Source: Francisella orientalis FNO12 (GTDB lineage Bacteria > Pseudomonadota > Gammaproteobacteria > Francisellales > Francisellaceae). From it: DNA of 64,000 nt. Of this stretch, positions 19,840 to 30,091 are shown one piece after another; the stretch's first letter is position 1; every line of letters begins with the position of its first letter. Both the position numbers and the translations under genes were made by a program. The notes under the pieces were generated by a model. It made no database searches. It had not been told where the DNA came from and was given only the letters and a program-made list of their open reading frames with translations. Location: positions 868,001 through 932,000 of the forward strand of contig NZ_CP011921.2 of NCBI RefSeq assembly GCF_001042525.2, written 5' to 3'.

Positions 19840-20778
19840 ATGAAAAAGTTAAATATAGTTTTTGCTGGAACTCCTGATATTTCAGCACAAGTTCTAAAAG
19901 ACTTATATCAATCACAGCACAATATTCAAGCGGTACTTACTCAGCCAGATAGAGCAAAAGGGCGTGGTAAGAAAATACAATTTTCACCTGTCAAAGAAGT
20001 GGCTATAGCCAACAACACACCTGTTCTTCAACCATTGTCTTTTACGAAAGACCCTCAAGTGCTTGAGCAAGTTAGAGAACTAAAACCAGATGTCATAGTT
20101 GTGATAGCTTACGGAATTATAGTGCCTCAGGAGTTTTTGGATATTCCTAAATATGGTTGTTTAAATATTCATGTTTCACTACTTCCTAAATGGCGTGGCG
20201 CAGCACCTATCCAGAGAGCAATCCAAGCAGGAGACTCTAAAACTGGAATCTGTATAATGCGAATGGATGCTGGACTTGATACTGGAGATATATTAAATAC
20301 TCTAGAAGTCGAGATAAAAGATACAGATACATCCCAATCACTACATGATAAGTTTGCTAAGCTATCAATAAAACCATTATTAGAAACTTTAGAAAATATT
20401 GATACGATCAAACCGCAACCTCAGCAAGGCGAGCCTAGTTACTCACATAAGATCACTAAGCAAGAAGGTCTTATAGATTTTACAAAATCTGTCAAAGAAA
20501 TTAGTTTTCATATTAGAGCATTTACTCCATGGCCATCAGCATTTTTTATGTTAGAAGGTGAGCAAGTCAAAGTAGGTGATTTCGAGATACTAGAAAAGTC
20601 AGCAAATGATGAAGTTACAGCAATTATAGATATAACTAAAAATGGTTTTGATATTGCTACAAATGACAAGATAATTAGATTTAAGCAATTACAATTTCCC
20701 AGCAAGAAAATGTTAAATATTGCAGATATTTTAAATGGTAAAGATTTAGATAAATATATAGGGTATAAAATAGGATAA
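19840..20778 (+). CDS. fmt: Methionyl-tRNA formyltransferase
   Basis: 312 residues, the normal length. It shows FAGTPDISAQVL at the start, LTQPDRAKGRGKK, and the folate-binding HVSLLPKWRGAAPIQRAI with MDAGLDTGDI. It transfers a formyl group from 10-formyl-THF to initiator Met-tRNA for translation initiation. The C-terminal OB-like domain follows at about 205-310. It is tightly packed with the hypothetical gene upstream and gshB three bases downstream. Confidence 0.95.
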   Translation: MKKLNIVFAGTPDISAQVLKDLYQSQHNIQAVLTQPDRAKGRGKKIQFSPVKEVAIANNTPVLQPLSFTKDPQVLEQVRELKPDVIVVIAYGIIVPQEFLDIPKYGCLNIHVSLLPKWRGAAPIQRAIQAGDSKTGICIMRMDAGLDTGDILNTLEVEIKDTDTSQSLHDKFAKLSIKPLLETLENIDTIKPQPQQGEPSYSHKITKQEGLIDFTKSVKEISFHIRAFTPWPSAFFMLEGEQVKVGDFEILEKSANDEVTAIIDITKNGFDIATNDKIIRFKQLQFPSKKMLNIADILNGKDLDKYIGYKIG

Positions 20779-20781
20779 ATA

Positions 20782-21756
20782 ATGAAAGTAGGATTTATAA
20801 TAGATAACTTAAACTCTTTTAATATTTCAAAAGATAGCACATATATGATGCTACAAGCAGCTCAAGATAAAGGCTGGGAAATTTATACTTTTTATTTGAA
20901 TGATTTATCTATAATTAATGGTAATCCTAAAGGTGATGCGCTTAAGATAAAAATCCATAAAGCAAAGGAATCTTGGTATGAAATATTATCTCAACATCAT
21001 GATTTATCGCTGTTAGATCTTGATTGTATTTTTATGCGTAAAGACCCGCCATTTAATATGGAATATATATATGTGACATATATGCTTGATTTGGCGAAAA
21101 AATATGGAGTATTAATCGTAAATAATCCACAAGCACTTAGAGATTTTAATGAGAAAGTAGCTATTTCAAATTATCCTAAATTTGCACCAAATACTTTGAT
21201 AACTAGAAGCTATAAACAGATTAATCAGTTTTACGCAGAGCATAAAGATATTATTGTTAAACCTCTTGATGGAATGGGTGGCAGCTCTATCTTTAGGATT
21301 AAAGATGGCGACAAAAACAAGAACGTCATCCTTGAAACGCTAACTCATCATGAAACCAGATATATAATGGTACAAGATTATCAAGAAGCAATAAAAGATA
21401 GTGATAAGAGAATTCTGATAGTCAATGGAGAGCCTATTAAGTATCTTTTAGCTAGGATTCCTAGTGATAGTGATAATCGTGGTAACTTGGCAGCTGGAGC
21501 TAGAGCTGAAGTAAGAGAACTTCAGGAGCAAGACTATAAAATAGCTAAAAAAGTTGCTAAAAAACTAAAAAAAGAAGGGGTAATGTTTGCTGGTTTAGAT
21601 GTGATAGGAGATAAACTAACTGAAGTTAACATTACTAGTCCAACAGGTATTCAAGAGATCTATAAAGCTACCAAAGTTAATGCTGCAAGCTTACTAATGC
21701 AAGAAGTCGAGAAAAAAATAAATAAAATGAGACAGGAACAAGAACATGGAGAATAA
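20782..21756 (+). CDS. gshB: Glutathione synthetase
   Basis: 324 residues of the bacterial GshB type. N-terminal [19 protein letters not shown] is followed by [13 protein letters not shown], the ATP-grasp loop [15 protein letters not shown] and the end motif [13 protein letters not shown]. It joins gamma-glutamylcysteine and glycine using ATP. Its end overlaps the hemL start by 11 bases. Glutathione supplies the ArsC and Gor reactions encoded nearby. Confidence 0.95.
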   Translation: MKVGFIIDNLNSFNISKDSTYMMLQAAQDKGWEIYTFYLNDLSIINGNPKGDALKIKIHKAKESWYEILSQHHDLSLLDLDCIFMRKDPPFNMEYIYVTYMLDLAKKYGVLIVNNPQALRDFNEKVAISNYPKFAPNTLITRSYKQINQFYAEHKDIIVKPLDGMGGSSIFRIKDGDKNKNVILETLTHHETRYIMVQDYQEAIKDSDKRILIVNGEPIKYLLARIPSDSDNRGNLAAGARAEVRELQEQDYKIAKKVAKKLKKEGVMFAGLDVIGDKLTEVNITSPTGIQEIYKATKVNAASLLMQEVEKKINKMRQEQEHGE

Positions 21757-23047
21757 AATTAACTCACAAAGTTTATTCGAAGAGGCCTTACAATATATAC
21801 CTGGTGGAGTCAACTCTCCAGTTAGAGCGTTTAAAAGTGTTGGGCAAGAATTTCCAAGATTCATAAAATCAGCGAAAGGTGCTTATTTATATGATGTTGA
21901 TTGGAACAAATATATAGATTATATCGGATCATGGGGACCAATGATTTTAGGTCATGGTGATGATGATGTTCTTGAAGCTATACAATGTCAGTTTAAAAAT
22001 GGTCTAAGTTATGGAGCTCCATGCAAGCAAGAAGTTGAACTAGCTAAAAAAATAATTGAACTTATGCCAAATATTAAACAAGTTAGATTCGTAAATTCCG
22101 GTACTGAAGCGACAATGAGTGCTATTAGATTAGCAAGAGCATATACAGGTAGAAATAAAATTATCAAATTTGAAGGTTGCTATCATGGACATGCAGATGA
22201 GTTTCTTGTGGCTGCTGGATCTGGAGCACTATCATTAGGACAGCCAAATTCTCCGGGTGTACCAGAAGATGTTGTCAAAGATACTCTAGTTGCTAGCTTC
22301 AATGATATAGAGTCTATAAAATATCTCTTTGAAAAGTACAAAGATGAAATCGCTTGTATAATAGTTGAGCCTATTGCAGGTAATATGAATATGATTTTCC
22401 CACAAAATGATTTCTTAGCTAAGCTTAGATCAGTTTGTGATGAAAATAATAGCTTACTTATCTTTGATGAAGTGATGACTGGTTTTAGAGTTGCATTAGG
22501 TGGTGCTCAAAGTATTTATGATGTTAAGCCTGATTTGACAACATTAGGTAAAGTGATTGGTGGTGGTATGCCAGTAGGTGCTTTTGGAGGTCGCAAAGAA
22601 ATTATGCAAAAAGTATCTCCAGCTGGATCGGTATATCAAGCAGGTACTTTATCAGGGAATCCAATTGCTATGGTAGCTGGTATCAAAACATTAGAAAAAG
22701 TTTCACAAGAGGAATTTTTTATTAAATTAGAAGCTAAAGCTAAACAATTAGTTGATGGATTAAATGAGGCTGCTAGAGTTTATGATTTTAATTTCCATGC
22801 GAAATATTTAGGTGGAATGTTTGGACTATTTTTCTGTAGTGAAAAGGTTGCTGTTGATACATTTACAGATTTAGGTAAAACTAATCTTAAAATGTTTAAT
22901 CAATATTTTGCATATATGCTTGATAATGGCGTATATTTAGCACCATCTGCTTATGAAGCAGGTTTTATATCAATTGCTCATAGTGATGAAGATATCGAAA
23001 AAACTATTTGTCTTACTAAAAAGTTCTTCCAAGAAAATCAAAGTTAA
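21746..23047 (+). CDS. hemL: Glutamate-1-semialdehyde 2,1-aminomutase
   Basis: 433 residues, full length. It has [11 protein letters not shown] at the start, [28 protein letters not shown] and the PLP lysine in [17 protein letters not shown] (about Lys269). It converts glutamate-1-semialdehyde to 5-aminolevulinate in the C5 route to heme. It overlaps gshB, indicating translational coupling in this operon. Confidence 0.96.
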   Translation: MENKINSQSLFEEALQYIPGGVNSPVRAFKSVGQEFPRFIKSAKGAYLYDVDWNKYIDYIGSWGPMILGHGDDDVLEAIQCQFKNGLSYGAPCKQEVELAKKIIELMPNIKQVRFVNSGTEATMSAIRLARAYTGRNKIIKFEGCYHGHADEFLVAAGSGALSLGQPNSPGVPEDVVKDTLVASFNDIESIKYLFEKYKDEIACIIVEPIAGNMNMIFPQNDFLAKLRSVCDENNSLLIFDEVMTGFRVALGGAQSIYDVKPDLTTLGKVIGGGMPVGAFGGRKEIMQKVSPAGSVYQAGTLSGNPIAMVAGIKTLEKVSQEEFFIKLEAKAKQLVDGLNEAARVYDFNFHAKYLGGMFGLFFCSEKVAVDTFTDLGKTNLKMFNQYFAYMLDNGVYLAPSAYEAGFISIAHSDEDIEKTICLTKKFFQENQS

Positions 23048-23056
23048 TTAATCCCA

Positions 23057-24757
23057 ATGAATAACAAATTTAAAGATATTTTGCTAATTTTAGCTACAAT
23101 GGTTGTAGCTTTTTGTATGTATGGCGTAGCTAATTTTTATGCTCCTGATGAAACTAGATATTCTGAAGTAGCAAGAGAGATGCTTGCAAATCATAACTTT
23201 ATAGTTCCATATATAGATGGAATAATATTTTTTCATAAGCCTCCGCTAGTATATTGGATTACTTGTATATTTATGAGCATATTTGGCGATAATACATGGG
23301 GAGCAAGACTTGTAAATCCTGTATTACTAGGCATATGTTTAATTTTTACATATATCGCAGTACGCAAAGTATTAGATTGCCGTCAAACAGCATTATTATC
23401 AGTAGGAGTAAGTCTAAGTACAGTTTTATTTCTATTTGTTGGTAGATATCTGAACATGGACTTGGCTATAGCAGTATTTTTAAATATGACTATGCTTAGT
23501 TATTGGGTAAGCCTTAAATATGATCATGACTACAAGAAAAGTACATATTGGCTTATTTTAGCATTTATATTTGCTGGATTAGCTGTTATGACTAAGGGAC
23601 TAATGGGAATAGTTTTTCCTATGGCTATAGTAGGTTTATATTCTGTTATCATGAGACAGTATAAAAGGCTACTTGATATTAGGCTTTATCTTGGTTTAGT
23701 AATTGTAGCAGTCATTTCGTTACCATGGATATTTGCAGTTGAACAGTACCATCCTAATTTTGCTTATTATTATATAGTAGTGCAACAAATACTTAGATTC
23801 TCAACAGATGAGCAAAATAGAGAAGTTTCTAAAATTATTTATTTGTTAGCAATTATGGGGGCTTTTTTCCCTTGGACTCTATTTTTGCCTAAAGTACTTA
23901 AAAGCTTCTTTTCAAAAAAAGCCTTCGAAAATCGTAAGCAAAGTTCAGATAAGTGGTTTTTATTTATTTGGGCGACATTTATATTTATATTTTTTGGAAT
24001 CTCTAAGTCTTTCTTATTTGGCTATTTAGCACCATTAATCCTACCATTATCAATACTTGTAGCTATTTACTTTAAAAGCATAGATTTACAAAAATTTGAT
24101 AAGTGGGATGAGATAAATTTTAAATTTATTATCTTTATTTTTGCTCTGCTTTCTATTGTAGCTATAGCTCTTTTATGCCTTCCTCAGTATTGGATTTTTG
24201 GCTATAAATATTTCTTAATATTATTAGCAATTGCAATAATAGCCACTGTAATCACAATCAAATTAATCAAAGAATTAAACACTTTTTCAGTAAATAAATT
24301 AGTTGCTTATACTTGTATTATGATGATGACTGTTGCAAATTTGGGTTATGTACTAGGAGATTATTTTGATACAAGCTCTAAATATAAGACAGCTCAAGAA
24401 GTATCTAAAATATATCAGAAATATCCAAATGCTCAAGTTTTTGAGAGTGATCGCTTTTATGACATTATTTTCTACACTAAACGTAATGTAATTATTATAA
24501 ATGATGAAGGTGAGTTAGATGATGTTAGAGAGTTCCCTAAATCAAATGTGGATAAATATTTAATGAAATTTGATAAATTTGTTAAGTATTGGAATAACTC
24601 AAATCAGCTAAACATTCTTGTAGTAAAAGATAAACCTAAAGAGCATAGCCCTCTAGCTTTTGATAACTATAAAAAACAACTTAATCCAAGTAAGTTCTAT
24701 GTAATCTCTAGTCAAGATAATGCGACGATAGTTGCTAGTGAAGATATAAAAATATAG
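23057..24757 (+). CDS. ArnT/FlmK-like lipid-linked sugar glycosyltransferase
   Basis: 566 residues with about a dozen transmembrane helices and a soluble C-terminal domain. The first periplasmic loop carries DETRYSEVAREML and HKPPLVYW, the hallmark of the ArnT/GT83 (PMT_2) family. These enzymes transfer an amino sugar from undecaprenyl phosphate to lipid A at the periplasmic face of the inner membrane. In Francisella the related FlmK adds galactosamine to lipid A, so a similar role is likely, but the sugar cannot be read from the sequence. It starts nine bases after hemL. Confidence 0.85.
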   Translation: MNNKFKDILLILATMVVAFCMYGVANFYAPDETRYSEVAREMLANHNFIVPYIDGIIFFHKPPLVYWITCIFMSIFGDNTWGARLVNPVLLGICLIFTYIAVRKVLDCRQTALLSVGVSLSTVLFLFVGRYLNMDLAIAVFLNMTMLSYWVSLKYDHDYKKSTYWLILAFIFAGLAVMTKGLMGIVFPMAIVGLYSVIMRQYKRLLDIRLYLGLVIVAVISLPWIFAVEQYHPNFAYYYIVVQQILRFSTDEQNREVSKIIYLLAIMGAFFPWTLFLPKVLKSFFSKKAFENRKQSSDKWFLFIWATFIFIFFGISKSFLFGYLAPLILPLSILVAIYFKSIDLQKFDKWDEINFKFIIFIFALLSIVAIALLCLPQYWIFGYKYFLILLAIAIIATVITIKLIKELNTFSVNKLVAYTCIMMMTVANLGYVLGDYFDTSSKYKTAQEVSKIYQKYPNAQVFESDRFYDIIFYTKRNVIIINDEGELDDVREFPKSNVDKYLMKFDKFVKYWNNSNQLNILVVKDKPKEHSPLAFDNYKKQLNPSKFYVISSQDNATIVASEDIKI

Positions 24758-24783
24758 TCTAAAGATTTATTCACTATTTTGAT

Positions 24784-25188
24784 TTAAGGTACAATATTGC
24801 ATATATCAATAAATCTATAGTCACTCAATCGTGCTATAAAATCATTGCTTGCTTGATTTAGTATAAATTTGAGTTTACAGTTTTGTATTAATGGACAGGT
24901 TGCTTTATCTTTGTCAAAGCATTCTACAATGTTCATCGGTTCTAGTTCTTTAACAATAGTTGATAATTTAATATTGTATGTAGCTTGCGAAATTGATACA
25001 CCACCAAATCTACCTTTATATGATTCTATATAGTTCAGATTGGATAATTTATTAATGATTTTAGTAGCATGATTAAGTTTAATGTCTAATATTTCTACGA
25101 GATCTTTAGTTTTATATTTTTGTTTAGGATTTGATCCTAAAATTATTAATATTCTAAGAGAGTAATCAGTAAAAGAAGTTAAATTCAT
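24784..25188 (-). CDS. nsrR: Rrf2-family nitric-oxide sensor NsrR
   Basis: 134 residues starting MNLTSFTDYSLRILIIL, closely like NsrR. A winged helix (HATKIINKLSNLNYIES, GRFGGVS) is followed by three cysteines in ECF…ATCP…QNCK that would hold a [Fe-S] cluster. NO destroys the cluster and relieves repression. It is divergent from hmp, the classical NsrR target, with a long perfect inverted repeat between them. That context supports NsrR over IscR. Confidence 0.88.
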   Translation of the reverse strand: MNLTSFTDYSLRILIILGSNPKQKYKTKDLVEILDIKLNHATKIINKLSNLNYIESYKGRFGGVSISQATYNIKLSTIVKELEPMNIVECFDKDKATCPLIQNCKLKFILNQASNDFIARLSDYRFIDICNIVP

Positions 25189-25237
25189 ACAAAATATTTT
25201 AGTAAAGATATTTTCAAAGTATAGGATAAATTTGCAT

Positions 25238-25274
25238 AAATTATAATATGTATATATAATGCATATTATAATTT
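25238..25274. promoter_or_regulatory. Palindromic operator between nsrR and hmp
   Basis: AAATTATAATATG (25238-25250) and CATATTATAATTT (25262-25274) are perfect 13-base inverted arms around an 11-base spacer. The site lies 20 bases before the hmp start and 50 bases before nsrR, so a bound dimer would block both promoters. It is the obvious candidate NsrR site. It is longer than the E. coli consensus layout (11-1-11) and may be two adjacent half-site pairs. Confidence 0.7.
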
Positions 25275-25293
25275 GAGTATATGGAGATAGCTT

Positions 25294-26469
25294 ATGTTAA
25301 ACCAAAAGAATATAGATACAATAAAAGCAACAATCTCTGTTTTAGAAGAAAATGGAGTTGCTTTAACTAGACATTTCTATGATAGAATGTTTAGACATAA
25401 TCCTGAAGTTAAAAAGTTTTTTAATACCTCAAGACAAAAAAACTCATCTCAACCAGAAGCTTTAGCTGCAGCAATTTTGGCTTATGCAAAAAATATTGAG
25501 AATCTTGAAGTTTTATGTGATGCAGTAGAGCTAATAGCTCAAAAACATGCATCATTACAAATCAAAGCAGAGCATTATCCAATAGTAGGGTCTAACTTAA
25601 TCGAATCGATCAAAGAAGTCCTAGACTTAAATGATAATGATGACATAGTTATAGCTTGGACAGAAGCCTATAATTTATTAGCTGAAATTTTGATTAATCG
25701 TGAAAAGAGTATATATAAAGAGAATTTAGAGCATTATGGTTGGGATAATTTTAAAGAGTTTGAGGTAACCAAAAAAGAAAAAGAGAGTATAAATACATAT
25801 TCTTTTTATTTAAAAAATAATCTTTTTAAAAGATATGATTTTAAATCAGGGCAATATATTACAGTTAGAATTCCATGTAATGGAACTACTACTATGAGAA
25901 ATTATAGTATTTCTTCAGCTATTGGTGAAGATTATATAAGAATAACTGTTAAAAGGGAGGGGCAAGGTTATGTATCTCAATACCTATCGCAAGAGATAAA
26001 AGTGGGTGATAAAATAGAAATAGCGCCTCCTTGTGGTGAATTTTTCTTGGATATAAATAAAAATCTTGATAAGCCGATAGTTTTAATTTCAGCAGGAATA
26101 GGTATTGCGCCTTTAATGAGTATGCTTTTATCAGAGCTAAAAACACAAAATCAAAGACAGATACTTTTTGTCTGTGGTAAAAAAAATAAAAATGAACATC
26201 CTTTTGCTAAACTGTTAGAAAAACTATCAAGTGAAAACCCAAGACTTAAAACTATTTTCTTTTATGAAGATAATTCTGGGTCTGACGCAAAGCAAGGGCT
26301 AGTTTGTATAGATACTGTGCAACAACACCTCAGTGAAGATAAAAATGATACTCAATACTTCTTTTGTGGGCCTAAAGATTTTATGCTTTCTATACATGAA
26401 AAGTTATTAAAAAATGGTGTTAGAGAAAAAAATATTCACTATGAATTCTTTGGCTCAAAAACAGTTTAA
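25294..26469 (+). CDS. hmp: Flavohemoglobin, nitric oxide dioxygenase
   Basis: 391 residues, the family norm. The N-terminal globin domain (about 1-140) contains the proximal histidine in AQKHASLQIKAEHYPIVG. The FAD domain has RNYSIS, and the NAD(P) domain has SAGIGIAPLMSML and FCGPKDFM. It turns NO and O2 into nitrate in the cytoplasm, protecting against host nitrosative stress. GGAG lies upstream of ATG 25294. It is probably repressed by the divergent NsrR. Confidence 0.95.
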   Translation: MLNQKNIDTIKATISVLEENGVALTRHFYDRMFRHNPEVKKFFNTSRQKNSSQPEALAAAILAYAKNIENLEVLCDAVELIAQKHASLQIKAEHYPIVGSNLIESIKEVLDLNDNDDIVIAWTEAYNLLAEILINREKSIYKENLEHYGWDNFKEFEVTKKEKESINTYSFYLKNNLFKRYDFKSGQYITVRIPCNGTTTMRNYSISSAIGEDYIRITVKREGQGYVSQYLSQEIKVGDKIEIAPPCGEFFLDINKNLDKPIVLISAGIGIAPLMSMLLSELKTQNQRQILFVCGKKNKNEHPFAKLLEKLSSENPRLKTIFFYEDNSGSDAKQGLVCIDTVQQHLSEDKNDTQYFFCGPKDFMLSIHEKLLKNGVREKNIHYEFFGSKTV

Positions 26470-26473
26470 GATA

Positions 26474-28141
26474 TTAAATCTGAACAGGTAATTTTCCTGT
26501 TGGAATATTACCACTAAAAATATTTTCTAATGCTGCTTGAATATTAATCTTTAGTGAAGTCTTTGTATAGTTTGTCTGATCCATAGAAGTTGCACTATAA
26601 ATACAAACATAATTAATAATATTATCGATATAGTTAATATCATAAGGAGTAAGTGCTGCGATATTTATAGTTTGCTCTGGCTTTATAGAAGTTACATAAC
26701 TATAAGCCTTATTGTATTCACGCAGGTTTGCCGAAATTAGCAAAATTATATCAGCATTTTTGATACCTGTTTTTATATTTTGATTATTAATATTTTCAGA
26801 GTTTATAATAGTAGTAGAGTTATTTTTTGATACTATCTTTTGTAACTCATTATGAAAATCTGCCATACGTTGGTTATCACTATCTACAATCAAGATATTT
26901 TTTAGCTTATTGAGATCGCATGGAATAATTCCTGAATTTTTGACTACAGTTGTACTTTGCTTGGCTATATCTAAAGATATCTTTTGATGTTTACTACAAT
27001 TAACTATTTGATTAGCATATTTTAATTGCTCATCTTGTGAGAACTTGAATATTAAACTTTCATCGAGTTTATGTTTTGCTTTGAAATCAATAATACTCGT
27101 GTAAGCATTATTAACCGCATTAGCAAAATTAGGATTTTGATTATATTCTTTTTCTAGTTCACAAAAAAGCTCTTCTAATTTATAAAGATCATTTTCTGAC
27201 CATACTCGAACAGGCATTAATAAAATATCTATACCAGCTAAGATAGCTAATTTAGAAGCTTCAATAGTTCCAAAGTGTTTAGCAATAGCATGCATGTCCA
27301 TAGCATCTGACACTACTAGACCATCAAATTTCATTTGCTGTTTTAGTAATTTAGTTATTATCTTGTAAGAAAGAGTAGTTGATACATAAATATTCTCGCT
27401 TGTTGAAACTGATTGATACTGAGTATCATCTAGGGCTGGAACACTAATATGAGCTGTCATTATCATACTACAATCTCTAGCATGCTTTCTAAAAGGTAAC
27501 AATTCTGTAGTATCTAATTCTTCTAAAGTTTTATCTAAGATTACATTACCTAAATGACTATCTGTTGCAGTATCACCATGACCAGGAAAGTGCTTAATAC
27601 AGTCTATGATTTTAGCATCATGATAACCATTTATAGCATTTTTGGCATAGTCAGTAACTACATTGGGATTATCTGAGTAAGACCTTACACCAATAATAGG
27701 ATTGTTTTTGTTAGAGTTGACATCTACAGCTGGAGCAAAATTAATATTGATACCTAAAGAATATAATTCATCACCAATTATTTTAGCCATAGTATAAGCA
27801 TTACTAGGATTATCTGTCGCAGCTAGTGCCATATTACCGCAGCCACTAGTACCTTGTTGTAAGCGATTAACTCTACCACCTTCTTGATCTATAGCGAAAA
27901 ATATTGGTGTATTGGTATTAGCTTGAAGATCTCTTAATAGAGAGATAACTTGCTCATTATCTTGAATATTATCTCTAAAAAGGATAAAACCGCCTAGATT
28001 ATAATCTTTAAAGATCTTATTGACGATATCATTAGTTTTTGTAAAAGGTATACGTTGATTATTTGAATCTTCAACCCAATAGCGAAAATCCAACATAATT
28101 AGTTGACCTAGTTTTTGTCTTATATTTGAGTTTGTAGGCAT
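26474..28141 (-). CDS. Glycoside hydrolase family 3 beta-N-acetylhexosaminidase
   Basis: 555 residues. The GH3 barrel (about 1-360) shows DQEGGRVNRL, KHFPGHGDTATDSH and the nucleophile aspartate in VVSDAMDM. The KHFPGHGxxxxDSH loop is the NagZ signature for N-acetylglucosaminidases of peptidoglycan recycling. At 555 residues it is longer than single-domain NagZ (about 340) and has a second alpha/beta domain, as in the two-domain Bacillus type. No signal peptide is visible. It converges with hmp, four bases apart. Confidence 0.88.
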   Translation of the reverse strand: MPTNSNIRQKLGQLIMLDFRYWVEDSNNQRIPFTKTNDIVNKIFKDYNLGGFILFRDNIQDNEQVISLLRDLQANTNTPIFFAIDQEGGRVNRLQQGTSGCGNMALAATDNPSNAYTMAKIIGDELYSLGININFAPAVDVNSNKNNPIIGVRSYSDNPNVVTDYAKNAINGYHDAKIIDCIKHFPGHGDTATDSHLGNVILDKTLEELDTTELLPFRKHARDCSMIMTAHISVPALDDTQYQSVSTSENIYVSTTLSYKIITKLLKQQMKFDGLVVSDAMDMHAIAKHFGTIEASKLAILAGIDILLMPVRVWSENDLYKLEELFCELEKEYNQNPNFANAVNNAYTSIIDFKAKHKLDESLIFKFSQDEQLKYANQIVNCSKHQKISLDIAKQSTTVVKNSGIIPCDLNKLKNILIVDSDNQRMADFHNELQKIVSKNNSTTIINSENINNQNIKTGIKNADIILLISANLREYNKAYSYVTSIKPEQTINIAALTPYDINYIDNIINYVCIYSATSMDQTNYTKTSLKINIQAALENIFSGNIPTGKLPVQI

Positions 28142-28216
28142 CTACAGTTTTAGAATAAAATTAATATGAAAGTAAATATATCATAGAAGTATTAGCTTTG
28201 TTTATACTCCCCAACC

Positions 28217-29080
28217 ATGACTTACCAAAATTTTCTGACCAGTTAATGCATTTGTTTTAAATTTAGGCTATATGCGGGAGTATTATTTATATTTTGTATG
28301 AGTATAGCAATATCTTTAGGTAGTTATTACTCACATGATTTAATTACAAGTTCACTTATACTATTATGATTTTCTTTTTTAATTGGCTACACCGCAAAAT
28401 CAGATTTGGTTTTTGCTAATGGCATACTCTTTATTGCTGATATGTATATTATAGGAACTGGATTTAATGCTGACATTACTGATTCAATACTCATTGGATT
28501 ATCTACACTAATAGGAGCATTAGCATTTATAATAGTTTTGGTAGTTATTCTAAAAAAATAAGTATAAAAGATGCTCTTGATGATAATTATAGAAGTATAA
28601 GAATACTACCAGATATAGATTCTACTATTTATGCAATTAGTTTATCACTTAGTTTAATTATAGGTAATTTTATATCAATTTACTTTGACATTGAAATAGG
28701 GTACTGGATACCTATGACAGTTTTATTAATATTTAAACCGGATGTAATTAGATCATCTACAGCTATTAAGCATCGTTTGATAGGTACTTATAATAGGGTC
28801 ATTATTTGCCATACCTTTAGCTATTTATTTATCAAATGCTTACATTATTTGGATGATTTTGTTTATAACAACATTTTTTACTATATGCTGTATCATTAAG
28901 CATTATGGAAGCTATGTATTCTTTTTGACAATATTTATTGCAATGCTCTTAAAACTAGTACATTTATCTGGGTATGAGATAAGTTTATCTAGACTAATTT
29001 ATACTGTTATAGGTATAGTTATAGTAGCTACAATAATCATACTATCAAAAAATATAAGAACAATTTTAAAAAGAATCTAG
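28217..29080 (+). pseudogene. FUSC-family inner-membrane transporter remnant
   Basis: Translation from ATG 28217 gives MTYQNFLTS then a TAA (28244-28246) and a TGA (28367-28369). Hydrophobic helices continue in frame to about 28561, and further pieces lie in other frames to 29080. The segment GYWIPMTVLLIFKPD followed by IKHRLIGT is typical of the fusaric-acid-resistance-like/aromatic acid exporter family. At least two stops and two frameshifts are present (one near 28790). The gene is dead. Confidence 0.8.
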
Positions 29081-29087
29081 GAAAGTA

Positions 29088-29826
29088 CTACTTAAGATAA
29101 TCAAAAACTACTTCACCAAAACCTAATGTAACATCAGCAATAAAGTGAGAACCTTTAAGAATTTCTAAGACTGGTAAATGATGAAGAGCTGCTTGAACAT
29201 GATTAAATACTTGTAAATCTACAGGTCCAGTCCATGCACCTTTTACAGTTACATCTTTAACATGGTATTTAACAAGTTCACAAATACTAACATCTTTACC
29301 ATTAACATGCGGTATGGTTTTAAGTAAGAAGTTAGGAGTTTCTTCTAGTGCTTTTTTGATAGCATCTTTATCAATTTCTTGATATTTATATCCCATTCTT
29401 CCAAAAGCTACATCAACACTGTTATATTTTACTGTACCTAGTAACGTATCAGAATCTACTGTAAGAGTAGGGTGAGCATATTTTTTTGGAAAGCCCCATA
29501 TTTCACGTCCTGTAGCGATTTACGGTAAATTATCCAATAGCATAATATGGGAATATAAGCCTTTCTTACCCTCAAATTCAACTTCGATAAGTTGACCAGC
29601 TTCATTAAAGCTACCAAAACCATTCGCATCATGCATTTTCATAAATTCAAATTTTACTAGGCCAGTTGCTTTAAGAGGCTCAGGTACATATTTTTTTAGG
29701 ACTTCTGTATCTGCTATATAGTCGATTATGAAATATTCTCTATTCGTGAATTTATAAGCTATTCTATTTGCTGTAGGCGATACTAGTGGCATCGAAAAAA
29801 CATTTTTTAACATCTTCTATTTTCAT
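29088..29826 (-). pseudogene. Acetoacetate decarboxylase family protein, broken
   Basis: The ADC family is clear from ATGREIWGFPKKYAHP and VKGAWTGPVDLQVF. Two lesions are visible. The original start is probably ATG 29826 (MKIED…) behind a good GGAG, but one base is missing in the A run just after it, so only a restart at 29813 reads the main frame. A TAA at 29520-29522 then interrupts just before IATGREIWG. The remaining frame to 29088 is intact. These enzymes remove CO2 from beta-keto acids; the true substrate here is unknown. Confidence 0.88.
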
Positions 29827-30091
29827 TTAGATCTCCAGAATTGTTTTGTTCTAGTTAACATTATAAGCTTTAATATTTTTTTAGTAATAGTAATAACTCA
29901 AAGATGCTTGATTAAAAGCATATTTACTATTTTTTTGAATTAAAAATACTCTATAAAAATATCTATTTAATAGTATAACGTTGAATTATGTATTATATTT
30001 GATAAAGTAAGCTTTTGATTATCTTATGCTTTTATTAAGTGGTAATTTAAGGCTATAGGTTTATACTTAGAAATTTTTTGAGGCAAATTTT

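Noticed and set aside
23057..24757. Firm naming of the glycosyltransferase as flmK
   Set aside because: The family signature is clear, but the flmF2 and naxD partners are not next to it, so only an ArnT/FlmK-like label is supported.
26483..26501. Hairpin AACAGG-TAATTTT-CCTGTT as an hmp/nagZ terminator
   Set aside because: It lies inside the coding end of the hexosaminidase gene and has no following T-run on either strand.
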